Shown here: piece after piece, positions 37,949-49,769 of the stretch | How the letters are laid out: each line of letters starts with the position of its first letter | How positions within the stretch are numbered: position 1 is the first letter of the stretch | Assembly: GCF_002939885.1 (NCBI RefSeq) | Contig: NZ_MDED01000009.1 | Coordinates: 57,156-121,155, forward strand | DNA length: 64,000 nucleotides | Direction of reading: 5' to 3' | DNA from: Xanthomonas cucurbitae | GTDB taxonomy: Bacteria > Pseudomonadota > Gammaproteobacteria > Xanthomonadales > Xanthomonadaceae | Notes under the pieces: generated by a model | Database searches by the model: none | What the model was told of the DNA's origin: nothing | What the model saw: the letters and a program-made list of their open reading frames with translations, nothing else | Translations under genes and position numbers: made by a program

Positions 37949-39288
37949 TCGCTACCGATGCCGTAGCGGTCCATGCGCCGGTACAGCGCTTGTCGGCTCA
38001 GCCCCAGCTCGGCGGCTGCCTGGGCGATCACGCCCTGCGCGCGTGCCAGTGCCTGCTCGATGCGCGCACGGTCCGGCTCGCCGCCAGCCGGCGCGACGGG
38101 GCGTGGCGCGGCGGCGCGCGGCAGGTTGAGATCGCCGATCTCGATGCGCGCGCCTTGCGCCAGCAATCCGGCCCGCTGCAGCACGTTGCGCAGTTCGCGC
38201 ACATTGCCTGGCCAGGCGTGCCGCTGCAGCGCCTCATGGGCCTGGGTGGACAGTGGCTTGGCGCCAGCAAGAAAGTGCTCGGCCAGCGGCCCGATGTCGC
38301 CGGGCCGTTCACCCAGTGCGGGCAAGGCGATCTCCACGGTGTTGAGCCGGTAATACAGATCCTCGCGAAAGCTGCCATCGCGGATCATTGCCGGCAGGTC
38401 GGCATTGGTGGCGCTGATGACGCGCACCTTGGCGTGGCGTTCGCGGTTGGAGCCCAGCCGCTCGTAGCGCCCGGTTTCCAGCACGCGCAGCAGCTTCATT
38501 TGCCCGGCCAGCGGCAGGTTGCCGATCTCGTCGAGAAACAGCGTGCCGCCGTCGGCGGCTTCGAACTTGCCTTCGCGCGCCTTGTTGGCACCGGTATAGG
38601 CACCGGCCTCGGCGCCGAACAACTCCGCTTCGATCAATTCACCCGGCAACGCGCCGCAATTGACCGCGATGAACGGCCCGTGCCTGACTGCGGAGTTGGC
38701 CTGAATGATCTCGGCGAGTTTTTCCTTGCCGCTGCCGTTGGGGCCGGTAATCAGCACCGGCAGCTCCGAGCGTGCCACCTGGCAGGCCAGTGCGATGGCA
38801 CGTTCGCTGGCGGGGTCGGCGAATACCGCGCCGCGCAGGTCGTAGCGCTGGTGCAACTGATCGCGGCCGCGTCGCTCGCGCTCGCGCCGGAGTTCCAGTT
38901 CACGCCGCGCCTCGGACAGTTCCAGCAGGTTGTTGACGGTGGTCAGCAGCTTGGTGTCGTCCCAGGGCTTGGCGATGTAGTCCGCCGCACCGGCCTTGAC
39001 CAGTCCCACCGCGCTGCCCAGATGGGTCCAGGCGGTGAGCAGGATCACCGGAAGATCCGGGTGGCGCTGGCGGATCTGCGCGAACAAGGCCTCGCCCTCT
39101 TCGCCGGAGGTGGTGTCGGCGGTGAAGTTCATGTCCTGGATCACCAGATCGAACGCCCGCTCGTCCAGCAGCGCCAGTCCGGCCTGCGGCGACGACGCGT
39201 GCTGCGCTTCGATGTCGTGCAGCGAGAACAGCACCTCCAGCGCGGTGGCCACGGCGGTGTTGTCGTCGATGATGAGGATCTGGGACAT
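37945..39288 (-). CDS. NtrC-type sigma-54-dependent response regulator
   Basis: 447-residue regulator. The receiver has [10 protein letters not shown] and phospho-acceptor Asp52 (VIQDMNF). The AAA+ domain has Walker [11 protein letters not shown], the sigma-54 contact loop as [12 protein letters not shown] (a GAFTGA variant), [13 protein letters not shown] and the arginine-finger region FREDLYYRL. The C terminus has a Fis-type helix-turn-helix ([20 protein letters not shown]). I chose ATG at 39288 because the receiver begins there. It is co-translated with the broken kinase and lies in the operon it probably controls. Confidence 0.93.
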   Translation of the reverse strand: MSQILIIDDNTAVATALEVLFSLHDIEAQHASSPQAGLALLDERAFDLVIQDMNFTADTTSGEEGEALFAQIRQRHPDLPVILLTAWTHLGSAVGLVKAGAADYIAKPWDDTKLLTTVNNLLELSEARRELELRRERERRGRDQLHQRYDLRGAVFADPASERAIALACQVARSELPVLITGPNGSGKEKLAEIIQANSAVRHGPFIAVNCGALPGELIEAELFGAEAGAYTGANKAREGKFEAADGGTLFLDEIGNLPLAGQMKLLRVLETGRYERLGSNRERHAKVRVISATNADLPAMIRDGSFREDLYYRLNTVEIALPALGERPGDIGPLAEHFLAGAKPLSTQAHEALQRHAWPGNVRELRNVLQRAGLLAQGARIEIGDLNLPRAAAPRPVAPAGGEPDRARIEQALARAQGVIAQAAAELGLSRQALYRRMDRYGIGSE

Positions 39289-39323
39289 GATGGATTGGAT
39301 CCGGTGGGACGCCATCGTAACGG

Positions 39324-39827
39324 CTAGTCGTTTGACGCGGAGCGGTGGGCGTAGCTCAGCACGCGGGTGATCGTCCATTGCCCGTCGTGGACGTGCCAGA
39401 CCATCACGAAGTCGGCAAGCCCTTCGCACTTGCCGGTCGCTGTATCGCAGAAACGGTGCTGGCCCTGGGAAATCGCGCCGAAGTCACGCACCGGATAGAC
39501 CTTCAGGGTTTCAGGAATCAGTTCGCGGGTGTAGTGCCCGCAGGCGTGCTCGCGGGTATTGGCGAGCATGGCGTTACGGTTCCAGGTCACTCCGCCGGTG
39601 TCGTGGTAGAACTCGACGGCGGGATCAAAGTAGCCGGCGTGCTTCTGCAGCTGCGCAGGATCGGCGCAGCGGTTGAAACTGTCAAAGACCTTGCGGTCCA
39701 GTGCGGCGATGGTGGAGCGCAGGTCGGCTCCGGTATTGCCGGCCAGTTCTTCTGCAGATGCCTGGAGACAGAACAGCGACAGGGCAGCGAGCAGGAGACT
39801 TCGGATTTTTTGCGGTTTCGAGTTCAT
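39324..39827 (-). CDS. Secreted SnoaL/NTF2-like (DUF4440-type) protein
   Basis: 167-residue precursor with a signal peptide (RSLLLAALSLFCLQASA). The mature part has the NTF2-like cone fold pattern: ALDRKVFDSFNRCADPAQLQ, YFDPAVEFYHDTGGVTWNRN and a final sheet FVMVWHVHDGQWTITRVLSY. Three cysteines may form a disulphide. Its role is unknown. It sits between the export permeases and the regulator on the same strand, so it may be a cargo, a periplasmic sensor or an accessory protein of that system. Confidence 0.78.
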   Translation of the reverse strand: MNSKPQKIRSLLLAALSLFCLQASAEELAGNTGADLRSTIAALDRKVFDSFNRCADPAQLQKHAGYFDPAVEFYHDTGGVTWNRNAMLANTREHACGHYTRELIPETLKVYPVRDFGAISQGQHRFCDTATGKCEGLADFVMVWHVHDGQWTITRVLSYAHRSASND

Positions 39828-39860
39828 GGAAGGCTGGTCTCGTGTAGGGCAAGGGTCTGC

Positions 39861-41087
39861 CTATGCACTGCGGGTGGCGACTGCGGGCGGCACGGCGGCG
39901 GCGCGGCGGGCCGGCCAGAACACCGCCACCTGGCCAAGCAGCCAGAGCAGCAGCGCACCGACCGGCAGGTAGATCGCGGGCAGCCGCGGCAGTTCATACC
40001 GGGCCATCAGCCAGACGTTGATCGAATAGGCCATGAGCATGCCGAGCACGATCCCGATCGTCGCCAGCAGGAAATTCTCCATCTGGAAATAGCGCAGGAT
40101 CTGGCTGCGTGTGGCGCCCAGCGCGCGGCGGATGCCGATCTGCTTGGTGCGCTGCTGCACCCAGAAACTGGCCAGGCCGACGATGCCCAGCGCGGTGACG
40201 ATCAGCAGTGCAATGCAGACCGCCCCAAGCAGCCAGATCATCGCGCGGTCGTCGCGGAAATAGCTGTCGCGGATCTCGGTGTAGGTCTGCTGCTTCAGGA
40301 CCAGACGGCTGTTGTCCAGCCGCATCAAGGCCGCCACCGCAGCTTGTTGCACCTCTTGCCGGCGTGACGGATCGGAGACACGCAGGATGTACTGGCCCTC
40401 GGTGTAGGGGACGCGGATCGGTAGCAGCATCGAGTAGTGCCGCTGTTCCGGCCCATTGACGTTGTTCGGGCGCGCCAGGGTATGCACGATCCCGATCACC
40501 CGCATCGGCACGTCGCCGGAGTAGACGGTCTTGCCCAGTGCGCTGTTGCCGGGAAACATCTTGTCTGCGGCGGCCTGCGTCAGCAGGATCGGAAGGCCTT
40601 TCTTGAGAACGCTGTCGTCGTTGTCTGCTTTTTCCAGACTGATGTATTCCTCCGGGGTGAAGTCGCGCCCGCCTGTCAGTTGCAGGCCAAGCACCTTCAA
40701 GCTGCCTTCGCTGACCAGGTATTGCGCGGCATTGAGCGTGGAGCGCTCCTGCTCCGGGGTCAGGGACAATCCGGTGTTGGACGAATAATTGACGAACGGC
40801 ATCTGATTGGTGATGGCCGCGTTGCGCACGCCAGGGATGGCGCGCAGCGCCGCCAGGTCTTCCTGGGTACGCACGTCGGCGTTGGTCTGCGTGCCGATGC
40901 CGCCCAAGGAGATGCTGAGCAGTTCCTGTTCGGCAACGCCGCTGGCGCGCCCGAGCGTTTCCACGCGGTTGCCGATCAGGAACAGCGAATTGCAGATGAT
41001 GGCGCAGGCCAGCGCGATCTCCAGCACGATGAGCGCGGCGGCGGTCTTGTGGCGGCGGAGGGTGGAAACGATAGGGCGGATGTCCAT
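39861..41087 (-). CDS. ABC exporter permease, MacB/FtsX type (second)
   Basis: 408-residue permease with one N-terminal membrane helix, a large periplasmic domain (about residues 45-275) and three C-terminal helices, the MacB/FtsX layout. The C-terminal core has LGIVGLASFWVQQRTKQIGI and RRALGATRSQILRYFQMENF, typical of the family. It forms a heterodimer with the product of the next gene upstream, driven by the ATPase at 42456. Confidence 0.92.
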   Translation of the reverse strand: MDIRPIVSTLRRHKTAAALIVLEIALACAIICNSLFLIGNRVETLGRASGVAEQELLSISLGGIGTQTNADVRTQEDLAALRAIPGVRNAAITNQMPFVNYSSNTGLSLTPEQERSTLNAAQYLVSEGSLKVLGLQLTGGRDFTPEEYISLEKADNDDSVLKKGLPILLTQAAADKMFPGNSALGKTVYSGDVPMRVIGIVHTLARPNNVNGPEQRHYSMLLPIRVPYTEGQYILRVSDPSRRQEVQQAAVAALMRLDNSRLVLKQQTYTEIRDSYFRDDRAMIWLLGAVCIALLIVTALGIVGLASFWVQQRTKQIGIRRALGATRSQILRYFQMENFLLATIGIVLGMLMAYSINVWLMARYELPRLPAIYLPVGALLLWLLGQVAVFWPARRAAAVPPAVATRSA

Positions 41088-41142
41088 GGGACTGACCTTG
41101 GAGGGGTGGGCTTGGCCCGCTGCAGCGCCGCGGGCGTGAGGA

Positions 41143-42444
41143 TCAGGACGATTTGAGCTGCAATGCCGGGGCGACCTGGATGGCCCGCCAGGACGGCAAC
41201 AGGCCGGCGATCAGGCTGGCGGAGACCGCGATCGCGAACGTCAGCACCAGCATGGTGAGATCCAGATGCGCCAATGAGGCGTACTCCACCGGTTGCTGGC
41301 GCACCGCCCACAGGCCCAGCCACGCCAGCGCCAACCCGCCGATGCCGCCGGCCAGGCCGATCGTGCCCGCCTCCACCAGGCATTGCGCGAAGATGGCGCG
41401 GCGCGATGCACCCAGCGCGCGGCGCACGCCGATCTCCCCACTGCGCCGCAGGAACTTGGCCAGCAGCAGGCCCACCGTGTTGAGCAGGCAGACCAGCAGA
41501 AAGCCCATCGCCAGCCACAATTGCAGACGGACATCACCCGGTACGACCTTGTTGTGGTCCAACCACTCCATCACGTTGCGCAGGCGCACATTGTTGGGAC
41601 GCGTGAAACGCCCGGCACTGCGTTGCTGATCGGAATAGTTCTCCAGATACGCTTTGTAATCGCTGGCCTGCCTTGCGTTCTCCAGCTCCACCCAATACTG
41701 CACCCAACTGCAGGGGGCATTGAGGGCGGTGGTATCGCCGCCTTCGGCCTTGCCATTGCAGTTGGTTCCGCCCTCATGGCTCATTTTCAGCTCGATCGCC
41801 GTACTGAAGGGCACGTATAGCTGTTCGTCCGAGCCGTAGGTGCTGGTGATGTCGTAGAAACGCGGAGCGGCCTCCCAAGTATCGAGCACGCCGACAATGC
41901 GGAAGGTGTGCTTATCCACGCGCAGCTCGCGCCCGACGCTGTTGCCACCATCGAACAGTTTGTCATTCAGCGCCTTGCCGATCACCGCAACGCGCTCGTG
42001 CCGCTCGTCGCTGGCGCTCGACCATCCCTGTCCATGCAGGAACGGCGTGTCGAACATCGGGAAGAAATCGGCCGAGGTGAAGCGCGTCTTCATCTTGAAG
42101 GGAGTGATTGCGCTGTTCTGCGGTTCGATCGCCACATTACCGCCGGTCATCATGGCCTGGCGCCTGGCACGCTTCTCGCGCAGCAGCGCTTCGGCGTCGA
42201 AGCGGGTGGACTGGTAATCCGGCTCCTCCCCAGGCTGATAACCGGCCTTCGGTTGTGCATCCACCTGCACATAGAACAGACGATCGCTCTTCTGCGGGAT
42301 CGGATCGCCCGACAACACATGGAACACCGTCAAGGTGGTCATGCTGGCGCCGATGCCCAGCGCGATGGCCAGCACCATCAGGGCGGTGAGGACCTTGTTG
42401 CGGCGGAAGCTGCGCAGCGCCAGGGTGAAGTAGTAACCGAACAT
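41143..42444 (-). CDS. ABC exporter permease, MacB/FtsX type (first)
   Basis: 433-residue permease of the same layout: an N-terminal helix after FRRNKVLTALMVLAIALGIG, a periplasmic domain with MacB-like core, and three C-terminal helices with RRSGEIGVRRALGASRRAIF. The periplasmic part has a Cys pair (GGTNCNGKAEGGDTTALNAP followed by CSW). The two permeases are clearly homologous and adjacent, suggesting an old tandem duplication. Confidence 0.92.
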   Translation of the reverse strand: MFGYYFTLALRSFRRNKVLTALMVLAIALGIGASMTTLTVFHVLSGDPIPQKSDRLFYVQVDAQPKAGYQPGEEPDYQSTRFDAEALLREKRARRQAMMTGGNVAIEPQNSAITPFKMKTRFTSADFFPMFDTPFLHGQGWSSASDERHERVAVIGKALNDKLFDGGNSVGRELRVDKHTFRIVGVLDTWEAAPRFYDITSTYGSDEQLYVPFSTAIELKMSHEGGTNCNGKAEGGDTTALNAPCSWVQYWVELENARQASDYKAYLENYSDQQRSAGRFTRPNNVRLRNVMEWLDHNKVVPGDVRLQLWLAMGFLLVCLLNTVGLLLAKFLRRSGEIGVRRALGASRRAIFAQCLVEAGTIGLAGGIGGLALAWLGLWAVRQQPVEYASLAHLDLTMLVLTFAIAVSASLIAGLLPSWRAIQVAPALQLKSS

Positions 42445-42455
42445 GGGCGTTCTCC

Positions 42456-43175
<720 letters not shown>

Positions 43176-43213
43176 TGCCGATTCCTTTGCGAAAGGTGAG
43201 GTGTGAAAGAGGA

Positions 43214-44485
43214 TCAGTGGACGGTGACGCGCGGCGCGTCGCCAAAGTTGTCTGCGCCGGAGACCACCACGCGGTCGCCTGCCTGCAGGCCGGACAGCAC
43301 CTGCACTTCGCCAAGGCTGCTGACGCCGAGCTTGATCGGGCGGCGCGCGGCGGTGGTGCCATCCATCACGTAGGCGTAGCGGCCTCCGGACTGTTCGACG
43401 AAGGGGCCGCGTTCGACCTTGAGCACGTTGCGGCGGGTATCCATCAGCACACGCGCGCTCATGCGCTGGCTCTGGCGCAGGCCGGGCGGTTGTTTGTCGG
43501 TGAAGCGGATGCGTGCGGTGACTTCGCCGTTGACCACCTCCGGCGACACCGCCGAGATGGCGCCGGGGAACGGCTCGCCGTTGCCGCTGGTGAGCTGGGC
43601 CGGCATGCCGATCGCCAGATCACGCGCGAAGCTTTCCGGCACCTTGATCTCGACCTCGAACTTGGACAGGTCCACCACGCCCAGGATCGGCGCGTTCGCT
43701 GCCACCTGGGTGTGCTGCACGGCCTGCACCTGGCCCACCTGTCCATCGAACGGCGACAGCAGGGTGAGCGCGTCCACCTGGCGCTGCACCTCGGCCACCA
43801 CCGCGCGCTGGCGGTCTGCCAGCAGGCGCTTGTTGCGCAAGTCCAGGTCCGCGCCCTGGCTCTTCAAGGCCGCATCGCGCTGGGCGTGCTGCAGATCGAT
43901 ATCGGTCTTCTTCAAGGTGTCCTGGGCCTTGGCCAGGTCCACCTGCGGCACCGCGCCACCGTCAAAGCCGCGCTGGTAGCGTTCCAGGTCGCGCACGGCG
44001 GCCTGCTTGTCGATCCTGGCCTGGTCGGTGAGCTTGCTGGCGTTGGCACGGGCCAGCGTGGCATCCAGCGCGGCGCGGCTGGATTCGGCCTCCAGCCCGG
44101 CCAGGGTGGCTTGCTCCTGTGCCAGCTTGCTGCGCAGCTCGGGGCTGTCGATGCGCGCCAGCTCCTGGCCCTGCCTGACCACGTCGCCGGCCACCACGCT
44201 CAGCGTCACCGTGCCGGCGGAGATGGCGTACAGCACCGGGCTATTGGCGGCGATCACCCGGCCATCGGCGGCGATGTCGCGGACCAGCTCGCCCTGGGTG
44301 ACAATGGCAATGCGCACCCGGTTGGCATCGAAGGAGCGGCTGCCCGCGCTCCAGGCGCTGACTGCCCAGCCGACGCCGGCCAGCACCGCGATCGCAGCCA
44401 CCCCGGGCCACAGCCAGCGACGCCACGGCGCAGCTTGGGCGGGTGTGCGGATGACCTGGTCCTGGGCGGAAGTGTCACGAATCAT
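43214..44485 (-). CDS. HlyD/MacA-type periplasmic adaptor
   Basis: About 423-residue adaptor from ATG at 44485. It has one N-terminal membrane anchor (LWPGVAAIAVLAGVGWAVSA), a split biotinyl-lipoyl domain (YAISAGTVTLSVVAGDVVRQ; LLSPFDGQVGQVQAV), a long helical hairpin of about 130 residues between them, and a beta-barrel and membrane-proximal domain (VEIKVPESFARDLAIGMPAQ; LSGLQAGDRVVVSG). The frame is open to a GTG at 44614, but that stretch holds the sigma-54 promoter and its upstream sites, so the later ATG is preferred. No outer-membrane TolC-like gene is present in the cluster. Confidence 0.9.
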   Translation of the reverse strand: MIRDTSAQDQVIRTPAQAAPWRRWLWPGVAAIAVLAGVGWAVSAWSAGSRSFDANRVRIAIVTQGELVRDIAADGRVIAANSPVLYAISAGTVTLSVVAGDVVRQGQELARIDSPELRSKLAQEQATLAGLEAESSRAALDATLARANASKLTDQARIDKQAAVRDLERYQRGFDGGAVPQVDLAKAQDTLKKTDIDLQHAQRDAALKSQGADLDLRNKRLLADRQRAVVAEVQRQVDALTLLSPFDGQVGQVQAVQHTQVAANAPILGVVDLSKFEVEIKVPESFARDLAIGMPAQLTSGNGEPFPGAISAVSPEVVNGEVTARIRFTDKQPPGLRQSQRMSARVLMDTRRNVLKVERGPFVEQSGGRYAYVMDGTTAARRPIKLGVSSLGEVQVLSGLQAGDRVVVSGADNFGDAPRVTVH

Positions 44486-44518
44486 GGCGGGCGTGCTCGA
44501 TGGCGTCACAGAGGGCGA

Positions 44519-44534
44519 AGCAGGCGTCGTGCCA
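44519..44534 (-). promoter_or_regulatory. Sigma-54 (-24/-12) promoter of the exporter operon
   Basis: On the minus strand TTGGCACGACGCCTGCTT is read. It matches the RpoN consensus TGGCACG-N4-TTGC at every conserved position except C for the first T of the -12 box, with the correct GG-to-GC spacing. The start point should fall near 44508, about 23 nt before the adaptor ATG. Confidence 0.82.
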
Positions 44535-44579
44535 ACTCCCAAGTATTTGAAATACATAGAGTTAATGGCGGGTTTGCAA

Positions 44580-44654
44580 GTGTCCGCAGTGTCCGCGGAC
44601 ACTCGGGCGGACACGCTGTCCGGCTGCGGTCATGCAGTGGACAACAGCGGACAC
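44580..44654. promoter_or_regulatory. Palindromic activator sites (GTGTCCGC/GCGGACAC cluster)
   Basis: The perfect 14-bp palindrome GTGTCCGCGGACAC lies at 44589-44602. Further half-sites are GTGTCCGC at 44580-44587, GCGGACAC at 44607-44614 and GCGGACAC at 44647-44654, plus a CTGTCCGG variant at 44616. The cluster lies about 60-130 bp upstream of the sigma-54 promoter, the usual place for NtrC-type activators. It is also upstream of the divergent glmS. Confidence 0.78.
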
Positions 44655-44692
44655 GCTAAAATGCCGATCTTCTTTCCTCATGAGCTGTCCCT

Positions 44693-46522
44693 ATGTGTGG
44701 CATTGTCGGAGCGATCGCCGGGCGCGATGTGGTACCGGTCCTGATCGAAGGACTCAAGCGACTGGAGTACCGCGGCTATGACTCCTCCGGTATCGCGGTG
44801 CTCGATGGCGACCAGCTTCGCCGGGTGCGCCGCACCGGGCGGGTGGCCGAAATGGCCCAGGCCGCACACGCCGAGCAGTTCGAGGCAATGCTCGGCATCG
44901 GCCATACCCGCTGGGCCACGCATGGCGGCGTGACCGAAGCCAATGCGCACCCGCACATCAGCGACGGCATCGCGCTGGTGCACAACGGCATCATCGAAAA
45001 CCACGAAGAACAGCGTGAAAAGCTGCGTGCGCTCGGCTACACCTTCGAGTCGCAGACCGATACCGAAGTCATCGCCCACCTCATCCACCACCACCTGGGC
45101 GATGCCGGCAACCTGCTGGCCGCCTTGCAGCGTACCGTCAAGGAACTCACCGGCGCCTATGCGCTGGCGGTGATGAGCCAGGCCGAGCCGGAACGCTTCG
45201 TCTGCGCGCGCATGGGCTGCCCGTTGCTGATCGGCGTGGGCGAGGGCGAGACCTTCGTCGCCTCCGACGTCTCGGCGATCGTGCAGGCCACCCGCCAGGT
45301 GATCTTCCTGGAAGAGGGCGACACCGCCGAGCTGCGCCGCGATGGCGTGCGTATCTTCGATGGCGACAACGCACCGGTCGAGCGCCCGCTGCATCTGTCG
45401 GATGTGTCACTGGCCTCGCTGGAGCTCGGCCCGTTCCGCCATTTCATGCAGAAGGAAATCCACGAACAGCCGCGTGCGCTGGCCGATACCATCGAGGCGG
45501 CGATCGATGCGAAGGGATTCCCGGCATCGCTGTTCGGTCCCAACGCAGAAGCGGTATTGCGCGACATCGACGGCGTGCAGATCCTGGCCTGCGGCACCAG
45601 CTACTACGCCAGCATGACGGCACGCTACTGGATCGAAGCCATCGCCGGGTTGCCGTGCAGCGTGGAGATTGCCAGCGAATACCGCTACCGCGCCGCGCAT
45701 GCCAACCCCAGGCACCTGATCGTCACCATCTCCCAGTCCGGCGAAACGCTGGACACGATGGAAGCGCTGAAATACGCCAAATCGCTGGGGCACCTGCACA
45801 CGCTATCGATCTGCAACGTGCCCGAGAGCGCGATCCCGCGCGCCAGCGAGCTGGTGTGCTACACGCGTGCCGGCGCCGAGATCGGCGTGGCATCGACCAA
45901 GGCCTTCACCACGCAGTTGGCGGTGCTGTTCCAGCTCACCATGGTGCTGGGCAAGCTGCAGGGCCGCATCAATGAAGCCGAAGAAGCCGAGTACCTGGAG
46001 CAGCTGCGCTTCTTGCCCGGCAGCGTACAGCACGCCTTGAACCTGGAGCCGCAGATCGTGGCCTGGGCCGAGCGATTCTCTGCGAAGGAAAACGCCTTGT
46101 TCCTGGGGCGTGGTCTGCATTATCCGATCGCGCTGGAAGGTGCGCTCAAGCTCAAGGAAATCTCCTATATCCATGCCGAAGCCTATCCAGCCGGCGAGTT
46201 GAAGCACGGCCCGCTGGCGCTGGTGGACGCGGCCATGCCGGTGGTGGTGATCGCGCCCAACGACCGCTTGCTGGAGAAGGTCAAATCCAACATGCAGGAA
46301 GTGCGCGCGCGCGGCGGCGAACTATTCGTGTTCGCCGACCAGGACAGCCACTTCAGCGAGTCCGAAGGCGTGCATGTGATCCGCACGCCACGCCATGCCG
46401 GCGTGCTGTCGCCGGTGATCCACACCATCCCGGTACAGCTGCTGGCCTACCACACCGCGCTGGCGCGAGGCACCGACGTGGACAAGCCGCGCAACCTGGC
46501 CAAGTCCGTCACGGTGGAATGA
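44693..46522 (+). CDS. glmS: Glutamine--fructose-6-phosphate aminotransferase
   Basis: 609-residue enzyme making glucosamine-6-P. It begins [20 protein letters not shown]; Cys2 becomes the N-terminal nucleophile after Met removal. The glutaminase domain (to about 240) is followed by two SIS domains with [27 protein letters not shown] and the C-terminal [14 protein letters not shown] see no glmS ribozyme upstream, as expected in proteobacteria; the leader is shared with the divergent exporter operon. Confidence 0.97.
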   Translation: MCGIVGAIAGRDVVPVLIEGLKRLEYRGYDSSGIAVLDGDQLRRVRRTGRVAEMAQAAHAEQFEAMLGIGHTRWATHGGVTEANAHPHISDGIALVHNGIIENHEEQREKLRALGYTFESQTDTEVIAHLIHHHLGDAGNLLAALQRTVKELTGAYALAVMSQAEPERFVCARMGCPLLIGVGEGETFVASDVSAIVQATRQVIFLEEGDTAELRRDGVRIFDGDNAPVERPLHLSDVSLASLELGPFRHFMQKEIHEQPRALADTIEAAIDAKGFPASLFGPNAEAVLRDIDGVQILACGTSYYASMTARYWIEAIAGLPCSVEIASEYRYRAAHANPRHLIVTISQSGETLDTMEALKYAKSLGHLHTLSICNVPESAIPRASELVCYTRAGAEIGVASTKAFTTQLAVLFQLTMVLGKLQGRINEAEEAEYLEQLRFLPGSVQHALNLEPQIVAWAERFSAKENALFLGRGLHYPIALEGALKLKEISYIHAEAYPAGELKHGPLALVDAAMPVVVIAPNDRLLEKVKSNMQEVRARGGELFVFADQDSHFSESEGVHVIRTPRHAGVLSPVIHTIPVQLLAYHTALARGTDVDKPRNLAKSVTVE

Positions 46523-46634
46523 CGCGGCCATCCATGCCAGCCGCGGGCGACCAGGGCGGCGGCATGGCAGGCCGTGCTGTCTGCGGTGGCGGCGAAGTGC
46601 CGGCATCGACGTCTGAACGATCAAGGAGTGCGTC

Positions 46635-47717
<1,083 letters not shown>

Positions 47718-47834
47718 GCACGGCGGGGCGCGATCGGTGCCGGCCGCCTGGCACTCGTCCATGCGCAGTGCCAGTCCGCTGGCCCGGTTCCTGCATAAGC
47801 TCCTGGCGAGGGTCCACACCACGCAGGGGGACAT

Positions 47835-48308
47835 ATGCACGAGTCTTTCAAGCAGGGCGCGCCGGCCGAGTTGTGGCAGGCGTTGGTGCGCGAGGCGGGG
47901 CAGCGGACCGCGCGTCCGCTGGACGAATCGCGCGAGCAGTATCTGGTGTTCGTGCTGTTGCGCTTCCAGCGCGATGCGCATCTGCTCTCGCGCACCCAGG
48001 CCCTGGCCTGGCTGCATGCGCAGGAGCAGGTGGGCAGCGTGCGCGCCGACCTGTTGCGCGATGTCGGCGATGGCTGCCTGCTGATTGCCGGGCTGTTCCC
48101 CGGCGTGGCGCAGCGCCGCCGTCTCAGCGTGGACTACTTCATCGACCTGGGGCGCGGCGCCTATGCCGGGGTGGCCGACACGCGCTGCAGCGATGCCGGC
48201 CTGTTCGCACAACTGGCCGATGGCTATCGCGAGTTGGTGCATACCCTGGCCGCACTGCGCACGCCGCGTCAGTGGCAGTGCGCGAGCAGCGGGATCCTGC
48301 ATGCCTGA
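47835..48308 (+). CDS. Conserved hypothetical protein
   Basis: 157-residue soluble, helix-rich protein without signal or membrane segment. Notable parts are SREQYLVFVLLRFQRDAHLL, VGDGCLLIAGLFPGVAQRRR and VDYFIDLGRGAYAGVADT. I know no function. The alternation of helices and conserved aromatic residues suggests a compact bundle, perhaps a regulatory or scaffold role. It has a GGGGGAC-type leader before the ATG and is co-directional with the nuclease-fold gene. Confidence 0.7.
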   Translation: MHESFKQGAPAELWQALVREAGQRTARPLDESREQYLVFVLLRFQRDAHLLSRTQALAWLHAQEQVGSVRADLLRDVGDGCLLIAGLFPGVAQRRRLSVDYFIDLGRGAYAGVADTRCSDAGLFAQLADGYRELVHTLAALRTPRQWQCASSGILHA

Positions 48309-48539
48309 TCCATAAGCCCGGCACGGGGGACGTCCCGACAGCGCGGTGGGGACCGTCCCGACTGCCAAAACACCAGCAGCGGCCCACACTATCCCGGCAG
48401 ACTTGATCCGCCGGGCGACGCTGCAGTGTTCCGGATGGATCGATCCTGTGCCAGCGACCGCCGCACAGCCTGTGCGGTGATGTCTTGCCGCACTGCGTGG
48501 GGGCGCGCAGTGCGGCACTTATTCCATGGGAAGGACACG

Positions 48540-49682
48540 ATGCGGATCTGTATTTTGGCCGGGCTGCTCGCCGCAGCCGGCGTGGCGACGGCGCAGGGCA
48601 TTCCGCCCGGTTACGCCGGTCAGGGCGGGATGACGCTGCAGGAGATCGATCCTGCGATCTATGCCTACCATTACGACCACGGTTTCATCGGCGAAGACGC
48701 CATGGGCCAGGACCCGGCGTTGCAATTCGCCTGGTCGCGCATCGCCGCGACCAACGTGTGCGCGCAGCAGCCGGTGTCCGAGGTGGTGATCGCCAAATTG
48801 GTCGAACAGTACGGCCAGTCGGCCGCCGTGCACCAGGTCAACGGCATCGGGTTTCATGAGACGCAGATGCGTGCGGCCAGCAGCTTCTGTACGCCAACGC
48901 GCAGCGCCGAGGCGAGCGCCGTGCTACCGGCGTTCGTCGGTGGTGATTTTTCGGCCGCAACGGCGTATGCGGCAGCGGCTGCAGCCGGGACCCTGGTCGT
49001 GGCAGAGCAGGCGCCAGCGCCTGCGTCCGCCACCGACGGCACCGATGCGGCGATCGCTTCCTCGGCGGATTGGGCGTTGCAGCTGCCGTTGAGCGCACAG
49101 CTGAACCTGGGCGCGGACGGCCTGCCCAATGGCGACGACATGTTGCGCGTGGTGCGGCGCGGCCATACCGGCGCCTCTGTCGGATTGCAGGTTGCAGCCA
49201 GTCTGTTCGCGCGTGGCCTGGTGGCGTCGAGCTTCAGCAAGGACCAACTGAGGGGCGAGAAGATCAAGGACATCGGCAATCCCGGTTATGTCCTGCAGCG
49301 CGATGCGGTCAACGGACAGCTGAAGCGCTATTTCGCCGGGCATCCGGGCGCGATTCCAGTCGATCCCTTCCCGTTGCAGGTGGTCATGTCCGACTGGGCG
49401 CTGATCTATCAGAGCCTGTCCGACGCCAACTCGCCCTATGAGCTGCGCTACAGCGTGACCATCGGTGGAGAACGCACCGGTTTGCTCAGGCGCAAGGCGA
49501 GCCGGGTGCACATGGCGTGCGTGCCAACCCCGCGCACCGCGTCGTTGCAGGAGTGGGAGGCCGACAACTACGCCCTGGTCAAGCAGGCGGCGCAGGCCTA
49601 TACGGACGAGTGCGCGGCCAGGTTCGCAGACGGCCTGCCGCAATGGTTTCCCGATACCGCGGCGGTGGCGGCGTCCAACTGA
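48540..49682 (+). CDS. Secreted protein of unknown function
   Basis: 380-residue precursor with a signal peptide (MRICILAGLLAAAGVATAQG). The mature protein has no recognised domain. It has four or more cysteines (NVCAQQ, SSFCTP, MACVP, DECAARF) that suggest disulphides, an Ala-rich middle (about residues 135-180) and a C-terminal half with YVLQRDAVNGQLKRYFAGHP and LRYSVTIGGERTGLLRRKA. Two small hairpins lie in its leader (48461-48477 and 48487-48516). It may be envelope or secretion related, given its neighbours, but this is a guess. Confidence 0.7.
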   Translation: MRICILAGLLAAAGVATAQGIPPGYAGQGGMTLQEIDPAIYAYHYDHGFIGEDAMGQDPALQFAWSRIAATNVCAQQPVSEVVIAKLVEQYGQSAAVHQVNGIGFHETQMRAASSFCTPTRSAEASAVLPAFVGGDFSAATAYAAAAAAGTLVVAEQAPAPASATDGTDAAIASSADWALQLPLSAQLNLGADGLPNGDDMLRVVRRGHTGASVGLQVAASLFARGLVASSFSKDQLRGEKIKDIGNPGYVLQRDAVNGQLKRYFAGHPGAIPVDPFPLQVVMSDWALIYQSLSDANSPYELRYSVTIGGERTGLLRRKASRVHMACVPTPRTASLQEWEADNYALVKQAAQAYTDECAARFADGLPQWFPDTAAVAASN

Positions 49683-49709
49683 AGCAGTGGCGGCGTGCCG
49701 CCACCGTCA

Positions 49710-49752
49710 GCAGGACCGGGCCGGACGTCGGTAACGTCTGGCCCGGTCCTGC
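49710..49752. terminator. Bidirectional terminator between convergent genes
   Basis: 19-bp stem: GCAGGACCGGGCCGGACGT (49710-49728) with ACGTCTGGCCCGGTCCTGC (49734-49752), one G-T pair, CGGTA loop. It lies between the secreted protein gene and the convergent effector gene. Confidence 0.8.
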
Positions 49753-49769
49753 ATCGCCGGAGCGTCCGG

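Noticed and set aside
44486..44614. Longer N terminus of the periplasmic adaptor from GTG at 44614
   Set aside because: The extra residues are encoded by the sigma-54 promoter and activator sites and do not look like an adaptor N terminus; the ATG at 44485 directly precedes the cytoplasmic tail and anchor.
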